Numbered from the stretch's first letter, positions 9,711-20,093 are shown. The stretch is DNA of 64,000 nt from Zhouia spongiae (GCF_022760175.1 NZ_CP094326.1:124001-188000), one strand, 5' to 3'. Notes: a model not told the origin generated them from the sequence alone. Program-made: numbers and translations.

Positions 9711-10319
9711 ATGAAACTGAGATCCGTATTCCTTTTCGTTTGTGCTTTCGTACTCAGCACAACCCTTTTTTCCCAAAATTCATTATCCGAAAAAGACAAA
9801 GCCCATGCCGTTAAATACCTCAATGAAACAGAAACAGAGCTTGTAAAAGCCGTAAGCGGCCTTAATGATGAACAATTAAATTTCAAACCCTCTGAAGAAT
9901 CGTGGTCTATAGCCAATTGTGTCGAACATCTGGCTCTCTCAGAAAACAACCTGATGGCTGCCATTAAAAAATCTATGGAAGAAAAAGCCAGTGCTGAAAC
10001 CATAAAAGAGTTACAAATGAGTGACGGCGACCTTCTGACAATAATCACCGATCGGTCTAACAAGGTAAAAACATCCAAACCTTTTGAACCGTCGGACAGT
10101 TTTGGATCTTATAGCGAAACCCTCAAAGCGTTTAAGGATCGTCGCAAGAACAGCATCAAATTCGTTAAAAGCGACAATGTTAATTTAAGGAACTATGTTC
10201 TGAATTTTCCCTTTGGAAAAATTGATGCCTATCAGGCTATATTATTTATGTCCGGGCACACCAACAGGCATGTTCAGCAAATAGAAGAAATAAAAGCCGA
10301 TCAAAACTTTCCAAAATAA
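9711..10319 (+). CDS. Exported DinB-like protein
   Basis: A 202-residue protein with a signal peptide (MKLRSVFLFVCAFVLSTTLFS) followed by a DinB four-helix-bundle domain. Candidate metal-binding histidines are in SIANCVEHLALSENN (about residue 70) and GHTNRHVQQIEEIK near the C-terminus, the usual spacing for the metal-dependent DinB/YfiT-like fold. Being exported is typical of the Bacteroidetes subgroup. Substrate is unknown; thiol transferase activity with bacillithiol has been described for cytoplasmic relatives, and extending that here would be speculation. Confidence 0.8.
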   Translation: MKLRSVFLFVCAFVLSTTLFSQNSLSEKDKAHAVKYLNETETELVKAVSGLNDEQLNFKPSEESWSIANCVEHLALSENNLMAAIKKSMEEKASAETIKELQMSDGDLLTIITDRSNKVKTSKPFEPSDSFGSYSETLKAFKDRRKNSIKFVKSDNVNLRNYVLNFPFGKIDAYQAILFMSGHTNRHVQQIEEIKADQNFPK

Positions 10320-10354
10320 CCAGCCAATAACCACTTACAAACAACCAACCAAAA

Positions 10355-10392
10355 GGAAGAGCCTTGTAAGATTACTTACAAGGCTCTTTTTA
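10355..10392. terminator. Bidirectional intrinsic terminator
   Basis: GAGCCTTGTAAG (10359-10370) pairs with CTTACAAGGCTC (10375-10386) across an ATTA loop, with A-rich sequence before and a T-run after. It sits between the convergent DinB-like gene and guaB and can serve both. Confidence 0.9.
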
Positions 10393-10415
10393 AAAACTTT
10401 ATCCGGATAAAACTC

Positions 10416-11888
10416 TTATCTGCTATAATTAGGCGCTTCTTTGGTTATTGTAATATTATGAGGGTGGCTCTCCTTAATACCACTACCCGTAATCTTCACA
10501 AAACGTCCGTTTTCTTTCAATGCATTTATATCCTTAGCACCACAGTACCCCATCCCGGCCCTCAAGCCTCCGATAAACTGGTGCATACTCTCATTTAGTT
10601 CACCTTTATAAGGTACACGACCTACTATTCCTTCCGGAACCAGCTTCTTAATATCATCCTCTACATCCTGGAAGTACCTGTCTTTACTACCCTTATTCAT
10701 GGCTTCTACCGATCCCATCCCTCTATATGACTTGAACTTTCTACCTTCATAGATAATGGTCTCTCCCGGAGATTCTTTGGTACCGGCCAAAAGTGATCCA
10801 AGCATTACACAATCGGCGCCTGCTGCTATCGCCTTTGGTATATCACCAGTATAGCGGATACCTCCGTCAGCTATCACCGGAACGCCGGTTCCCTTTAATG
10901 CCGCCGAAACCTCAAGAACAGCAGAGAATTGTGGAAATCCTACACCTGCAACTACTCTCGTTGTACAAATCGACCCGGGCCCTATCCCTACTTTAACTGC
11001 ATCCGCACCATTTTCGGCTAAATACAGTGCAGCCTCCGGGGTAGCTATATTACCAACCACTATATCTAGTTCAGGAAAAGCCTTCTTCACCTCTTTCAAT
11101 ACAGTAACCACTCCTTTCGTGTGTCCATGTGCCGTATCTATAACAATGGCATCTATACCGGCATTAACCAGTACTTCGGCTCTTTCCACGGCATCACCGG
11201 TAACACCTATAGCGGCAGCTACTCTTAAACGACCGTACTTATCCTTATTTGCGATTGGCTTCTGGGTCAGCTTGACTATATCCCTAAAGGTTATTAAGCC
11301 CACCAGCTTTTGGGCTCCATTTACTACAGGTAATTTTTCAATCTTATTTCCCTGTAAAATATGTTCGGCATCTTTAAGCGAGGTCCCTTCAGCAACCGTT
11401 ACCAGGTTTTCACTCGTCATCACTTCCGTAATAGAGCGGTCTTCTTGTTTCTCAAACCTTAAGTCCCTATTGGTAACAATCCCTTTTAAAAACCCATCCT
11501 CATCTACTATCGGAATACCTCCAATACTATGCTCTTTCATGCATTGCTTTGCATCTGCAACCTTAGCAGTGAGTGGTAATGTAACAGGATCTATAATCAT
11601 ACCGCTTTCAGCACGCTTCACTTTACGAACTTCTAAAGCTTGTTGCTCTGCAGTCATATTCTTATGCAGCACTCCGATTCCACCTTCTCTGGCCATTGCT
11701 ATTGCCATTGCCGATTCGGTTACAGTATCCATAGCAGCAGCTACGATAGGTACATTCAGAGTGATGTTTTTAGTAAATTTTGCCTGAATATTTACTTCGC
11801 GGGGGAGTACCTCTGAGTAATTAGGTACGAGAAGAACGTCGTCGTAGGTCAGACCTTCGCCAACAATTTTAGCATCGTGAGCTTTCAT
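10416..11888 (-). CDS. guaB: IMP dehydrogenase
   Basis: Oxidises IMP to XMP with NAD+, the committed step to GMP. The 490-residue TIM barrel is interrupted by two CBS domains at about residues 95-205. Catalytic Cys308 is in [11 protein letters not shown], the phosphate-binding loops are [10 protein letters not shown] and [12 protein letters not shown], and the flap carries [10 protein letters not shown]. Sequence is full length. It appears to be transcribed alone. Its product feeds GuaA, which is encoded about 8.4 kb away on the same strand. Confidence 0.97.
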   Translation of the reverse strand: MKAHDAKIVGEGLTYDDVLLVPNYSEVLPREVNIQAKFTKNITLNVPIVAAAMDTVTESAMAIAMAREGGIGVLHKNMTAEQQALEVRKVKRAESGMIIDPVTLPLTAKVADAKQCMKEHSIGGIPIVDEDGFLKGIVTNRDLRFEKQEDRSITEVMTSENLVTVAEGTSLKDAEHILQGNKIEKLPVVNGAQKLVGLITFRDIVKLTQKPIANKDKYGRLRVAAAIGVTGDAVERAEVLVNAGIDAIVIDTAHGHTKGVVTVLKEVKKAFPELDIVVGNIATPEAALYLAENGADAVKVGIGPGSICTTRVVAGVGFPQFSAVLEVSAALKGTGVPVIADGGIRYTGDIPKAIAAGADCVMLGSLLAGTKESPGETIIYEGRKFKSYRGMGSVEAMNKGSKDRYFQDVEDDIKKLVPEGIVGRVPYKGELNESMHQFIGGLRAGMGYCGAKDINALKENGRFVKITGSGIKESHPHNITITKEAPNYSR

Positions 11889-11956
11889 ATTGCAACTTGT
11901 GATTTTGTTGCACGCAAATATACTGCTTTTTTATAGAAAATTAAGTGCTTTAACTA

Positions 11957-12457
11957 TTATTTAATTCTATCCTTATGAAAACAAAGCTGATAGAGAACAA
12001 TAATAGCAGAAGTAGTATAAACCAAAGTCATTAAAACACCCGATAACACTACTATATACTTCATCCAGCTTACACCTAACCACATTAAATATATTCCTCC
12101 AAAGGTGATAATAATTGAAACAAAGGGTTCTACAAGTAAAAAAGATTTTACCCTTTTTGGAAGTTTTGCCAAAAACAACAGAATTCCCAATAAAAAAAAG
12201 ATAAATGACATAGAAAGTACGTGAGTATGTATGATCGTAAGCATCTCTCTGGATCCCTTTTTAAATTTCATAACCGGAGCTTCTTCATCATTTTCGTTCC
12301 CCATATAGTTTTCTTCAATTCCATGAGGCGTAACTGAATCTGTTTGAGAGACAAATAATAAACCTGTTAAATACCCAACACTAAGCACTAATACAAAAGC
12401 ACTTAAAAACATTCTGAGTTCTTTTGGAAACGTAAGAAGTAATCCGTTATAATTCAT
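11957..12457 (-). CDS. Four-helix inner-membrane protein of unknown function
   Basis: 166 residues with predicted membrane helices at about 16-36, 73-95, 106-126 and 132-155. The loop after helix 1 is acidic (GIEENYMGNENDEEAP), and helix 2 starts with IIHTHVLSM, placing two histidines close to the membrane surface, where they could bind heme or a metal; this is inference. The start overlaps the stop of the FMN-binding gene by 4 bases, implying translational coupling. I do not recognise a named family. Context suggests a membrane partner of the exported flavoprotein. Confidence 0.72.
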   Translation of the reverse strand: MNYNGLLLTFPKELRMFLSAFVLVLSVGYLTGLLFVSQTDSVTPHGIEENYMGNENDEEAPVMKFKKGSREMLTIIHTHVLSMSFIFFLLGILLFLAKLPKRVKSFLLVEPFVSIIITFGGIYLMWLGVSWMKYIVVLSGVLMTLVYTTSAIIVLYQLCFHKDRIK

Positions 12458-12978
12458 TCAATTATTTTATTATCATACAAATAGCCCAGTGAAGCCAAAA
12501 GATTATTCACTGCTTTGGTCATCGAATTTACTGAAATTGTTGCACCGGAAATTGCGGCTATATCATTGAGATTTTCATTTTTTTTCTTTCCTTCAAATTG
12601 TCTCAACCAACGCTTACTTCCTATTTCTCCTCCATATTCCTCACGATAAACCAGCACCTTAGTTCTTTTAACAACCAGATTCTTATCAAATAAAACCATA
12701 TAGTCAAACTGAGCTGTCTTACTTGGGGCCTTATCTACAAAAACATAACCTAAAAGCTCATCTCCTTTTTGTATCCTGTATAAATTTTCTCCAGTTATCT
12801 TAGTCGACAACTGACTGTTTATCTCTTTATCAATCTTTACCGCTAAAAGCTCAAATGTTTCTTCTTGAAAAACTTCTTTTATTTCTTTGTACACTTTTTT
12901 CTGGATTCCCTTTGGAAAATTAAACCCCATCAAAAAAAAGGCAAACACGCAAGCCAATATTGTTAATCTCCATCTCAT
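12454..12978 (-). CDS. Exported FMN-binding domain protein
   Basis: 174 residues with an N-terminal membrane/signal segment (MRWRLTILACVFAFFLMGF) and one FMN_bind domain of the RnfG/NqrC type. The hallmark is ISGATIS near the C-terminus, where Thr147 is the position that ApbE-type enzymes esterify with FMN in related proteins; YREEYGGEIGSKRWL is the typical preceding strand. So it is probably an extracytoplasmic flavin electron carrier. It follows a porin gene by about 110 bases and overlaps the next membrane-protein gene by 4 bases. No apbE is present in the window. Confidence 0.85.
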   Translation of the reverse strand: MRWRLTILACVFAFFLMGFNFPKGIQKKVYKEIKEVFQEETFELLAVKIDKEINSQLSTKITGENLYRIQKGDELLGYVFVDKAPSKTAQFDYMVLFDKNLVVKRTKVLVYREEYGGEIGSKRWLRQFEGKKKNENLNDIAAISGATISVNSMTKAVNNLLASLGYLYDNKIIE

Positions 12979-13089
12979 ATTACAAAATTATCAATTTTAC
13001 GAACTCCATAATTCTTTAAAGCAGTAAAAGTTGAGGCAGACAAGCTACCCCAACCCATTATATCAGATAAAATATCTTCATACTTTTCT

Positions 13090-14256
13090 TTAAAACCAAA
13101 CCCCTACACCGAAGTTCAATCTGTTTGTTACATCTCCGCCGCTAACTGCATTATCTCTAATTTGGTAATCTCCTTTGAACACAACTCCCGGAGTTATATG
13201 ATATGACAATCCAAGAGTCCAGTCGTTTCTATTATAAGCATCATTTCTAACTAAAGCCCCATCTGTATCGGCATGAGTATCATATTGCTCATACCTGGCA
13301 AAAGCAAACAATTTTTGCTTGTTTTGCTGAGGAAGCAAATTATATGCTCCTTCTAAATACCACCCTTGTAAAGCACTTCCTAAATCAGCTCCATAAAGAG
13401 TATTGTAATCTTCGGTATCAGATAAACCAGCATAGATAAACTGCCCCCTGGCCGTGAAACGATTATAAGCATAACGAGCATCTAACCCCACCATTGAAAT
13501 AGCTATATCTGCCCCATCAATCATATCAACATCATCTTCAGCCTGCGTACGACCAAAATATCCTGCAAACCCTAAACGTAATCCGGGAACTCCATAATAA
13601 TCAATCTTTGCAGATACGTTAGGCGTATTAATTGTAGACTGAATTCCTTTTTGGCGACCATTTCTTAATCCATTTGCGCCACCTAAATATTTATCTCCAT
13701 TTACAGATGCAAATCCGTTAAATAAATATGCTTGGTAACCTAAGTTCAACTCATTGAATCTACCAGTAACCCCTACTCCGATTTCTCTCCAGGTAGATGG
13801 CACTATAGATCCGTCAACAGCGGGTCTTTCAGTTCCATTAAATGTTGTAGGTTCATGAAACTCATTAACAATCCCCATTGGCACAAGCATTAAACCTGCT
13901 CTTAAGTTTATATTATCAGCTACATTATAGTTAACAAATGCTTGCTCAATATAGACTTCCTCTACATGTTCAAATTCTACTTCGGTTACAAACTGCACCT
14001 TTTCACTAAACTTGTATCCTACTAATAAAACTAAGCGCTGAACATCCAGCTCTCCATTATCACCCTCCGGTTGATTATACAAAACTTCACCATAACCGCC
14101 CACTGTTACAGCTTTTCCATAATTTCCAGATAAAATACGCTGAGCAGCATTTTGCTGTTGTTGAGGATCTAAACTTTGAGATGAATCCTGAAGTGTCTGA
14201 GCTATAGTTGTTAAAGTTAGAGCTCCAAAGACTAATGAAAGTATTACTTTTTTCAT
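13090..14256 (-). CDS. Outer-membrane porin (phosphate-selective porin O/P-like)
   Basis: 388 residues with a signal peptide (MKKVILSLVFGALTLTTIAQ), a short Gln-rich linker, then alternating amphipathic strands of a beta barrel ending in a terminal aromatic (GVGVWF), the outer-membrane insertion signal. Strands such as LDVQRLVLLVGYKFSEKVQF and VEEVYIEQAFVNYNV are characteristic of the OprP/OprO-like superfamily; the selectivity is not known. It is the first gene of the porin / FMN-protein / membrane-protein trio, which suggests the barrel passes or docks a redox substrate or metal rather than phosphate, an inference from context only. Confidence 0.82.
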   Translation of the reverse strand: MKKVILSLVFGALTLTTIAQTLQDSSQSLDPQQQQNAAQRILSGNYGKAVTVGGYGEVLYNQPEGDNGELDVQRLVLLVGYKFSEKVQFVTEVEFEHVEEVYIEQAFVNYNVADNINLRAGLMLVPMGIVNEFHEPTTFNGTERPAVDGSIVPSTWREIGVGVTGRFNELNLGYQAYLFNGFASVNGDKYLGGANGLRNGRQKGIQSTINTPNVSAKIDYYGVPGLRLGFAGYFGRTQAEDDVDMIDGADIAISMVGLDARYAYNRFTARGQFIYAGLSDTEDYNTLYGADLGSALQGWYLEGAYNLLPQQNKQKLFAFARYEQYDTHADTDGALVRNDAYNRNDWTLGLSYHITPGVVFKGDYQIRDNAVSGGDVTNRLNFGVGVWF

Positions 14257-14391
14257 TAAATTATTATTTAGACTTAATTTAAATAAATATAAATTTGTGA
14301 GGCAAAAGTAAAAATGAATTTGAAACCGCCAAAGCTTATTTAGATTAATTTTAAGTAAATTTTAAGAATTTTACAGAGATGAAGATTTTTC

Positions 14392-15255
14392 CTAATGATA
14401 ATTTCTAAATATCTTTAACGATTCGTTATAGGCACTCTCAAAACTCATTGCGCCAAGACCTGTATGAGCTTTTTCTGTATTAAAGTATGAAAGCAGTCTT
14501 TCTGTCGGCATATTACCAGTCAGCTTATCTTTAGCCATCGGACATCCGCCATACCCCATAATAGCTCCGTCAAACCGCTTACACCCGGCTTTATATGCTG
14601 CATCGACCTTTTCATACCAACTGCCCGGTGTTGTATGCAAATGTGCTCCGAACTCAATGTTTGTGTATTGTGGAATCAGGTTGGAAAATAAGTATGTAAT
14701 AACATCTGGCGTTGAAGAACCGACAGTATCGGACAACGAAAGAATACGAACGCCCATAGATGATAGTTTCTCAGTCCAATCACCAACTATATCAACATTC
14801 CACGGATCACCATAGGGATTTCCAAAGCCCATTGACAAATATGCCACAACCTCTTTATCAGCCTTATAAGCTATTTCTAATATCTCTTTGAGGACATCAA
14901 TGCTTTCTGCGATGGTTTTATGCGTATTACGCATCTGGAAGTTCTCCGATATTGAAAAAGGGTACCCTAAATAATTTATGGCCTCAAATTTTGAAGCATC
15001 CACAGCTCCTCTTACATTGGCAACAATAGCCAGGAGCTTACTCACGGCTGAAGAAAGATCCAGCTTTTGCAGAACATCGGCCGTATCCACCATTTGAGGT
15101 ATGGCCTTAGGCGAAACAAAGCTACCGAAGTCAATAGTATCAAACCCTACCCGAAGCAGAGACTGAATATAGTCTGCCTTTTTCTGAGTAGGAATAAAAT
15201 CTTTAATTCCCTGCATGGCGTCACGCGGACACTCTATAATTTTAACTTCGCTCAT
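14392..15255 (-). CDS. Hydroxymethylglutaryl-CoA lyase-like enzyme
   Basis: A 287-residue HMGL-like TIM barrel enzyme that would cleave HMG-CoA to acetoacetate and acetyl-CoA in leucine degradation. The start shows VKIIECPRDAMQGI, metal ligands lie in FGAHLHTTPG, and the flexible catalytic loop is GGCPMAKDKLTGN. The open frame begins at 15294, but the ATG at 15255 (MSEVKIIECPRD) aligns with family N-termini. In Flavobacteriaceae this gene is common and often stands alone, as here. Related aldolases (homocitrate/isopropylmalate synthase) are longer. Confidence 0.88.
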   Translation of the reverse strand: MSEVKIIECPRDAMQGIKDFIPTQKKADYIQSLLRVGFDTIDFGSFVSPKAIPQMVDTADVLQKLDLSSAVSKLLAIVANVRGAVDASKFEAINYLGYPFSISENFQMRNTHKTIAESIDVLKEILEIAYKADKEVVAYLSMGFGNPYGDPWNVDIVGDWTEKLSSMGVRILSLSDTVGSSTPDVITYLFSNLIPQYTNIEFGAHLHTTPGSWYEKVDAAYKAGCKRFDGAIMGYGGCPMAKDKLTGNMPTERLLSYFNTEKAHTGLGAMSFESAYNESLKIFRNYH

Positions 15256-15378
15256 TGCATCAAAGATAGAAACGTTTTTCTTTAATAAAAACAATTTTTA
15301 TTCTGATGATCCTTCATTATTATCCCGTAAAAAAATTCAGAAAATATGTATCTTTAAGAACATCCAACCAACAAACCA

Positions 15379-16998
15379 ATGCTTACCAGAGAAGAAAAGC
15401 AAGAATTCAGATCCGAACTTTTTAAGCATCTCGACGGAATCGTTATTGCTCCGACGGTATACAGTTTATATCAAAACAAAGTGATAGCCTGTATAAATAA
15501 TTCAGGTGTCCCCGTATCAGTCATCGAGCTATCTGCTGCCTTCAATGCAAATCCCGGTTATCTGAATGTTGCCCTCAGGCTCTTAAGTTCTCAAGGATGG
15601 ATAAATTACCAGGTAAACAACAAAACGGGAAACATCACAATCCGGAAAAACGAAAACACCGGTCATCTTATGCTTTATACTGAGCTCTATATGACAGCTG
15701 TCAGTCTTATGAAGCTGACCCGGAAAACAGGATTGGATGAATTGACCCAGGAGCTTGTTTTAGCTATGGAAAAACTTTTTACCACCCTTCAGGAAGCAAA
15801 AACACAGCATGATTTTACGGATGGTAAAAACAAAAAGGTATACCTGCAGGTATTGTCGCATATCGAAGGAGTCCTAATCGGCCCCCTGATTGTCATTCTG
15901 GGCAGAGGTGGCATGTTCCACAAATACTTTATGGAAGCATCATTCAAACCTGAAGAATACCATAAAAAACCCCAAATATTTAAACAGGTATTAGACATCC
16001 TGACGAAACTAAACTGGTTTTCCAAAAAGAATGGTACATACCGTTTCACCGAAAAAGGCTTATTCTTTGCGAAACGGGCCAGCGCATACGGAGTAACTGT
16101 GTCTTACACCCCTACCCTAAGAAACTTAGACCAGTTAATTTTCGGCGATTACAAACCCTTAAGGAATATCGAACCTAACAAACCTGAACCTCATATATAC
16201 AGGGAAATGAATGTATGGGGAAGCGGGGGAGCACATGCCGTTTATTTCAAAAAAATAGATGAAATCATACTTGACATCTTTAACAAAGAACCTGTGACCG
16301 AACAACCTAAAGGGATTTTGGATATGGGATGCGGGAACGGGGCTTTTTTAATTCACCTGTACAATCTGATTGAAAAACAAACTAAAAGAGGAAAACACCT
16401 GGATGAACATCCTTTATTTTTAGTAGGGGCAGATTATAACGAAGCAGCCCTGAAAGTTACCAGGGCTAACATGATACAGGCTGATATTTGGGCAAAAGTC
16501 ATCTGGGGAGATATCAGCAATCCTGTATTATTAGAACAGACCCTCAACAAAGATTATAATATCCAGTTAAAGGAACTTCTTAATGTCCGTACTTTTTTAG
16601 ATCACAACCGGATCTGGAAAAAACCAGATCATCAGCCAAAATTCATAAGCAAATCTACCGGAGCTTTTGCACACAAAGGAGACATCCTGATGAATAATGA
16701 TGTGGAGCAGAATCTTACAGAACATTTAACCCTATGGAAGCCTTATGTTAAAAAATTCGGGCTACTGGTTATTGAACTCCATACCATCCCCCCACAATTA
16801 ACTGCCGGAAACATAGGAAAAACGGCTGCTACAGCCTATGATGCCACCCATGGTTATTCCGATCAATACATTGTAGAGATAGAGGTGTTTGAAAATGCAG
16901 CAAAGAAAGCCGGCCTGTATATCGACAAGAAAAACTTTGCCAAATTCCCCGATTCCGAACTGGCTACTATCAGCATTTGTTTATTAACAGGTAACTAA
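15379..16998 (+). CDS. Large class I SAM-dependent methyltransferase, PKS-methyltransferase-like
   Basis: 539 residues. The first 290 contain a helical region with winged-helix-like segments ([23 protein letters not shown]). The class I Rossmann domain starts at about residue 310 with motif [13 protein letters not shown] and an acidic motif II in [13 protein letters not shown]. Downstream [10 protein letters not shown] and the [10 protein letters not shown] segment recall the methyltransferase domains of AprA-like polyketide loading modules; this is a recollection of family features, not a search. There are no PKS genes nearby. It ends convergent with pyrD, the stop codons overlapping by 4 bases. 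The acceptor substrate is unknown. Confidence 0.72.
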   Translation: MLTREEKQEFRSELFKHLDGIVIAPTVYSLYQNKVIACINNSGVPVSVIELSAAFNANPGYLNVALRLLSSQGWINYQVNNKTGNITIRKNENTGHLMLYTELYMTAVSLMKLTRKTGLDELTQELVLAMEKLFTTLQEAKTQHDFTDGKNKKVYLQVLSHIEGVLIGPLIVILGRGGMFHKYFMEASFKPEEYHKKPQIFKQVLDILTKLNWFSKKNGTYRFTEKGLFFAKRASAYGVTVSYTPTLRNLDQLIFGDYKPLRNIEPNKPEPHIYREMNVWGSGGAHAVYFKKIDEIILDIFNKEPVTEQPKGILDMGCGNGAFLIHLYNLIEKQTKRGKHLDEHPLFLVGADYNEAALKVTRANMIQADIWAKVIWGDISNPVLLEQTLNKDYNIQLKELLNVRTFLDHNRIWKKPDHQPKFISKSTGAFAHKGDILMNNDVEQNLTEHLTLWKPYVKKFGLLVIELHTIPPQLTAGNIGKTAATAYDATHGYSDQYIVEIEVFENAAKKAGLYIDKKNFAKFPDSELATISICLLTGN

Positions 16999-18008
16999 GC
17001 GAGTAAGGCTTTATTTATATCCTTTATCAACTTAGGTCCCTGATATATAAATCCGGTATAGACCTGTACCAAATCTGCTCCGGCCTCTAACTTTTCTATG
17101 GCATCCTGTGCAGAATGAATTCCTCCAACACCTATGATCGGGAAAGCTTTATTGCTTTTTTCTGCTAAAAACCTGATCACTTCCGTAGATCTGTCCGTCA
17201 GCGGTTTGCCGCTTAACCCTCCCGCTTCTTTTTTATTCTCAGAGACCAGTCCATCTCTTGAGATAGTCGTATTGGTCGCTATCACCCCGGCTATCCCGGT
17301 ATCTTTAACTATATCTATAATATCGAGCAACTGATCGTCTGTTAAATCGGGAGCTATTTTGAGCAAAATAGGTTTTTGAACAGGCTTTTTATTATTAAGT
17401 TCTTGTAAGGTGTTTAACAGTAATGTTAACGGTTCTTTATCCTGGAGCGCCCTTAAGTTGGGTGTGTTTGGTGAACTCACATTCACCACAAAATAATCAA
17501 CAAAATCATATAGCGCTTCAAAACATACCATATAATCAGTAACGGCTTCTTCATTTGGAGTAACCTTATTCTTTCCTATATTTCCACCGATAAGCACCCC
17601 TTTATTCTTTTTCAACCTTTCAACAGCCTCATCAACCCCGCCGTTATTAAAGCCCATACGGTTAATTATAGCGCTATCTGCCTTCAGTCTGAATAGTCTC
17701 TTTTTGGGGTTACCAGCTTGAGGTTTAGGCGTGAGGGTTCCTATCTCTATAAATCCAAATCCAAAATTTGAAAATTCATTAAAAAGACGGGCATCTTTAT
17801 CGAATCCGGCCGCCAACCCTACCGGGTTCTTAAAATTCAGTCCGAAAACCTCCCGCTCTAAACGTTTATCCTCTACCTTAAAGACTCCCCTGATGAAAGC
17901 CGGCACTCCCGGAATCTTATGTAGTGTACGAATTGCAGAAAAAGTAAAATAATGTACCTTTTCAGGGTCGAAAAGGAAAAGAACGGGACGAATAAGAAGC
18001 TTATACAT
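16995..18008 (-). CDS. pyrD: Dihydroorotate dehydrogenase (quinone), class 2
   Basis: Oxidises dihydroorotate to orotate at the inner membrane, passing electrons to quinone. The N-terminal helix ([26 protein letters not shown]) is the membrane-associating extension typical of class 2, and catalytic Ser lies in [15 protein letters not shown] and phosphate binding segments [22 protein letters not shown] and [11 protein letters not shown] are all present. I chose MYKLLIRP at 18008 (337 residues) rather than the open-frame start at 18104, because the extra 32 codons are not family-like. Confidence 0.95.
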   Translation of the reverse strand: MYKLLIRPVLFLFDPEKVHYFTFSAIRTLHKIPGVPAFIRGVFKVEDKRLEREVFGLNFKNPVGLAAGFDKDARLFNEFSNFGFGFIEIGTLTPKPQAGNPKKRLFRLKADSAIINRMGFNNGGVDEAVERLKKNKGVLIGGNIGKNKVTPNEEAVTDYMVCFEALYDFVDYFVVNVSSPNTPNLRALQDKEPLTLLLNTLQELNNKKPVQKPILLKIAPDLTDDQLLDIIDIVKDTGIAGVIATNTTISRDGLVSENKKEAGGLSGKPLTDRSTEVIRFLAEKSNKAFPIIGVGGIHSAQDAIEKLEAGADLVQVYTGFIYQGPKLIKDINKALLA

Positions 18009-18182
18009 GCTGATTTTGTTTGGGCAAAAATACTCTAAAAAAACAGGAATGAAAAGCAAGTCTTCCTGTTCTTTTTCAGAGAAGGGAGCATACAAGCAAA
18101 ACAATAATCATCACCATAATAAAACTGCTTCACAGGCCCTCAATATTTCTTCAAAATAATACTAAAACTAAACTATATAACT

Positions 18183-18190
18183 TATTTTTG
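18183..18190 (+). promoter_or_regulatory. -7 box TATTTTTG upstream of pepT
   Basis: Exact match to TAnnTTTG, 17 bases before the pepT ATG at 18207. A good -33 element is not obvious upstream. Confidence 0.45.
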
Positions 18191-18206
18191 ATGAAAAGTT
18201 ATATTC

Positions 18207-19442
18207 ATGAATGAGATTATTGATCGTTTTATCAGTTACGTTACGATAGATACACAATCTGATCCAGATAGCAATACAACTCCCAGCACAAAAAAGCAAT
18301 GGGATTTAGCTAATAAACTGGTTGAGGAATTAAAAAACATGGGGATGCAGGACGTTTCCATAGACGAAAACGCATATATTATGGCCACGCTGCCTTCTAA
18401 CGTGGAGCACGAAGTGCCTGCTATTGGTTTTGTAGCACATTTTGACACGACTCCTGATTACAGCGGTACTAATGTCAAGCCTCAAATCATAAATAACTAT
18501 GACGGAAAAGATATTGTTCTGAACAAAGAAAACAACATCATCCTGTCTCCCGATTATTTTGAAGACCTTTTGCTCTATAAAGGTCAGACGCTCATTACTA
18601 CCGACGGGACTACACTTTTAGGAGCCGATGATAAAGCCGGTATTACCGAAATCATGGAGGCTATGAAATACCTTATTAATAACCCCGGAATAAAGCATGG
18701 AAAAATAAGGGTTGGTTTTACACCGGATGAAGAGATCGGAAGAGGAGCGCACAAATTTGATGTAAAAAAGTTTGGTGCCGACTGGGCCTATACCATGGAT
18801 GGAAGTCAAATTGGAGAACTCGAATACGAAAACTTCAATGCTGCCGGTGTGGTTGTAAAGCTGAGCGGAAAAAGTGTTCACCCAGGGTATGCTAAAGGGA
18901 AAATGGTTAACTCCCTGATCATTGCCAATGAGTTTTTATCATTGTTACCGCCTAGAGAAATTCCTCAGTCAACCGAAGAAAGAGAAGGTTTCTTCCACTT
19001 TTACGGAATTAAAGGTGATGTAGAACTGACCCAGATAGATGGAATAATAAGAGACCACGATCGAAATAACTTTGAAGCCCGTAAAGAATTAATACTTCAA
19101 ATTGCAGACGATTTAAAAAGTAAATATGGCGATGATGCCGTATCTATAGAAATAAAAGACCAGTATTACAATATGCGCGAAAAAGTTGAACCTGTCTTTC
19201 ATATTGTAGAGATTGCGGAAGAAGCGATGAAACAATTAGGCATAACTCCTATCATCAAACCCATCAGAGGAGGCACAGACGGCTCCCAACTTTCTTACAT
19301 GGGACTCCCGTGTCCAAATATTTTTGCGGGCGGACATAATTTTCACGGTCGCTACGAATACATACCTGTTGAGAGCATGGTAAAAGCGACAGAAGTAATT
19401 GTTAAAATTGCTGAGCTTACGGCCAACAAATACAAAAACTAG
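18207..19442 (+). CDS. pepT: Peptidase T (tripeptidase)
   Basis: A 411-residue M20B aminopeptidase that releases the N-terminal residue of tripeptides in the cytoplasm. Metal ligands are visible in [13 protein letters not shown] (His), [12 protein letters not shown] (bridging Asp), TPDEEIGRG (catalytic and metal Glu pair) and [11 protein letters not shown] (His). The lid domain contains [15 protein letters not shown]. Full length. It is followed after 6 bases by a DUF1801-type gene, so the two are likely co-transcribed and end at the terminator near 20040. Confidence 0.95.
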   Translation: MNEIIDRFISYVTIDTQSDPDSNTTPSTKKQWDLANKLVEELKNMGMQDVSIDENAYIMATLPSNVEHEVPAIGFVAHFDTTPDYSGTNVKPQIINNYDGKDIVLNKENNIILSPDYFEDLLLYKGQTLITTDGTTLLGADDKAGITEIMEAMKYLINNPGIKHGKIRVGFTPDEEIGRGAHKFDVKKFGADWAYTMDGSQIGELEYENFNAAGVVVKLSGKSVHPGYAKGKMVNSLIIANEFLSLLPPREIPQSTEEREGFFHFYGIKGDVELTQIDGIIRDHDRNNFEARKELILQIADDLKSKYGDDAVSIEIKDQYYNMREKVEPVFHIVEIAEEAMKQLGITPIIKPIRGGTDGSQLSYMGLPCPNIFAGGHNFHGRYEYIPVESMVKATEVIVKIAELTANKYKN

Positions 19443-19448
19443 CACACT

Positions 19449-20039
19449 ATGGCTGTTTTTTCAGTAGATGAGTATATAAGTAAACATCCCGAATGGAACA
19501 AAGAGCTGGTTCTTTTACGGAAACTCATGCTCAATACTGAAATGGAGGAAACCATTAAATGGGGAGCTCCTACATACACCGTTAACAATAAAAATGTGAT
19601 CGGACTGGGAGCATTTAAAAGTTATGTCGGTATTTGGTTTTTTAACGGGGCACTTTTAAAAGACACCGGAAACAAACTTATAAATGCTCAGGAAGGAAAA
19701 ACAGTTGCCATGAGACAATGGCGGTTTACTACTATAAATGAAATAGATAGAAAACTTGTAAGCTCCTATATTTCAGAGGCCGTTCAGAATCAAAAGGATG
19801 GAAAAACCATAACTCCACCTAAAACTGAAAAGCCAGGATTCCCTTCTGAATTAACAGACGCATTATCTAATGATTCCAGCCTTAAAAAAGCATTCGGCGA
19901 GCTGACTTCTTATAAACAAAAGGAGTATGCAGAATACCTGTTAGAAGCCAAAAGAGAAAACACCAAACTCAAACGATTGGAAAAAATTATTCCAATGATC
20001 AAAAAAGGCATCGGGCTAAATGACAAGTACAGAAAATAA
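19449..20039 (+). CDS. DUF1801 / YdeI (OmpD-associated)-like protein
   Basis: 196 residues. The N-terminal half (EETIKWGAPTYTVNNKNVIGLGAFKSYVGIWFFNG) is the DUF1801 / YdhG-like fold. The C-terminal half (LTDALSNDSSLKKAFGELTSYKQKEYAEYLLEAKRENT) resembles the YdeI/OmpD-associated, bacteriocin-protection helical repeat. Function is not established; it is a cytoplasmic soluble protein by sequence. Second gene behind pepT. Confidence 0.8.
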   Translation: MAVFSVDEYISKHPEWNKELVLLRKLMLNTEMEETIKWGAPTYTVNNKNVIGLGAFKSYVGIWFFNGALLKDTGNKLINAQEGKTVAMRQWRFTTINEIDRKLVSSYISEAVQNQKDGKTITPPKTEKPGFPSELTDALSNDSSLKKAFGELTSYKQKEYAEYLLEAKRENTKLKRLEKIIPMIKKGIGLNDKYRK

Positions 20040-20067
20040 AAGAGGGTCGCCTGAGCGACCCTCTTTT
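20036..20067 (+). terminator. Intrinsic terminator of pepT-DUF1801
   Basis: AGAGGGTCGC, loop CTGA and GCGACCCTCT form a 10-bp GC-rich stem directly after the stop codon, with A-rich flank before and a TTT run after. It probably also serves the convergent yajC transcript. Confidence 0.9.
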
Positions 20068-20093
20068 ATTACGTACTTATAACAGATAGTAAC

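Noticed and set aside
11119-11787. 222-codon plus-strand open frame
   Set aside because: It lies entirely antisense to guaB, whose protein sequence is fully conserved; the frame's Ser/Ile-rich composition is a mirror of that gene.
12900-14300. Idea that the FMN-binding protein belongs to an Rnf or Nqr complex
   Set aside because: None of the other Rnf or Nqr subunits are present, and its neighbours are a porin and an unrelated membrane protein.
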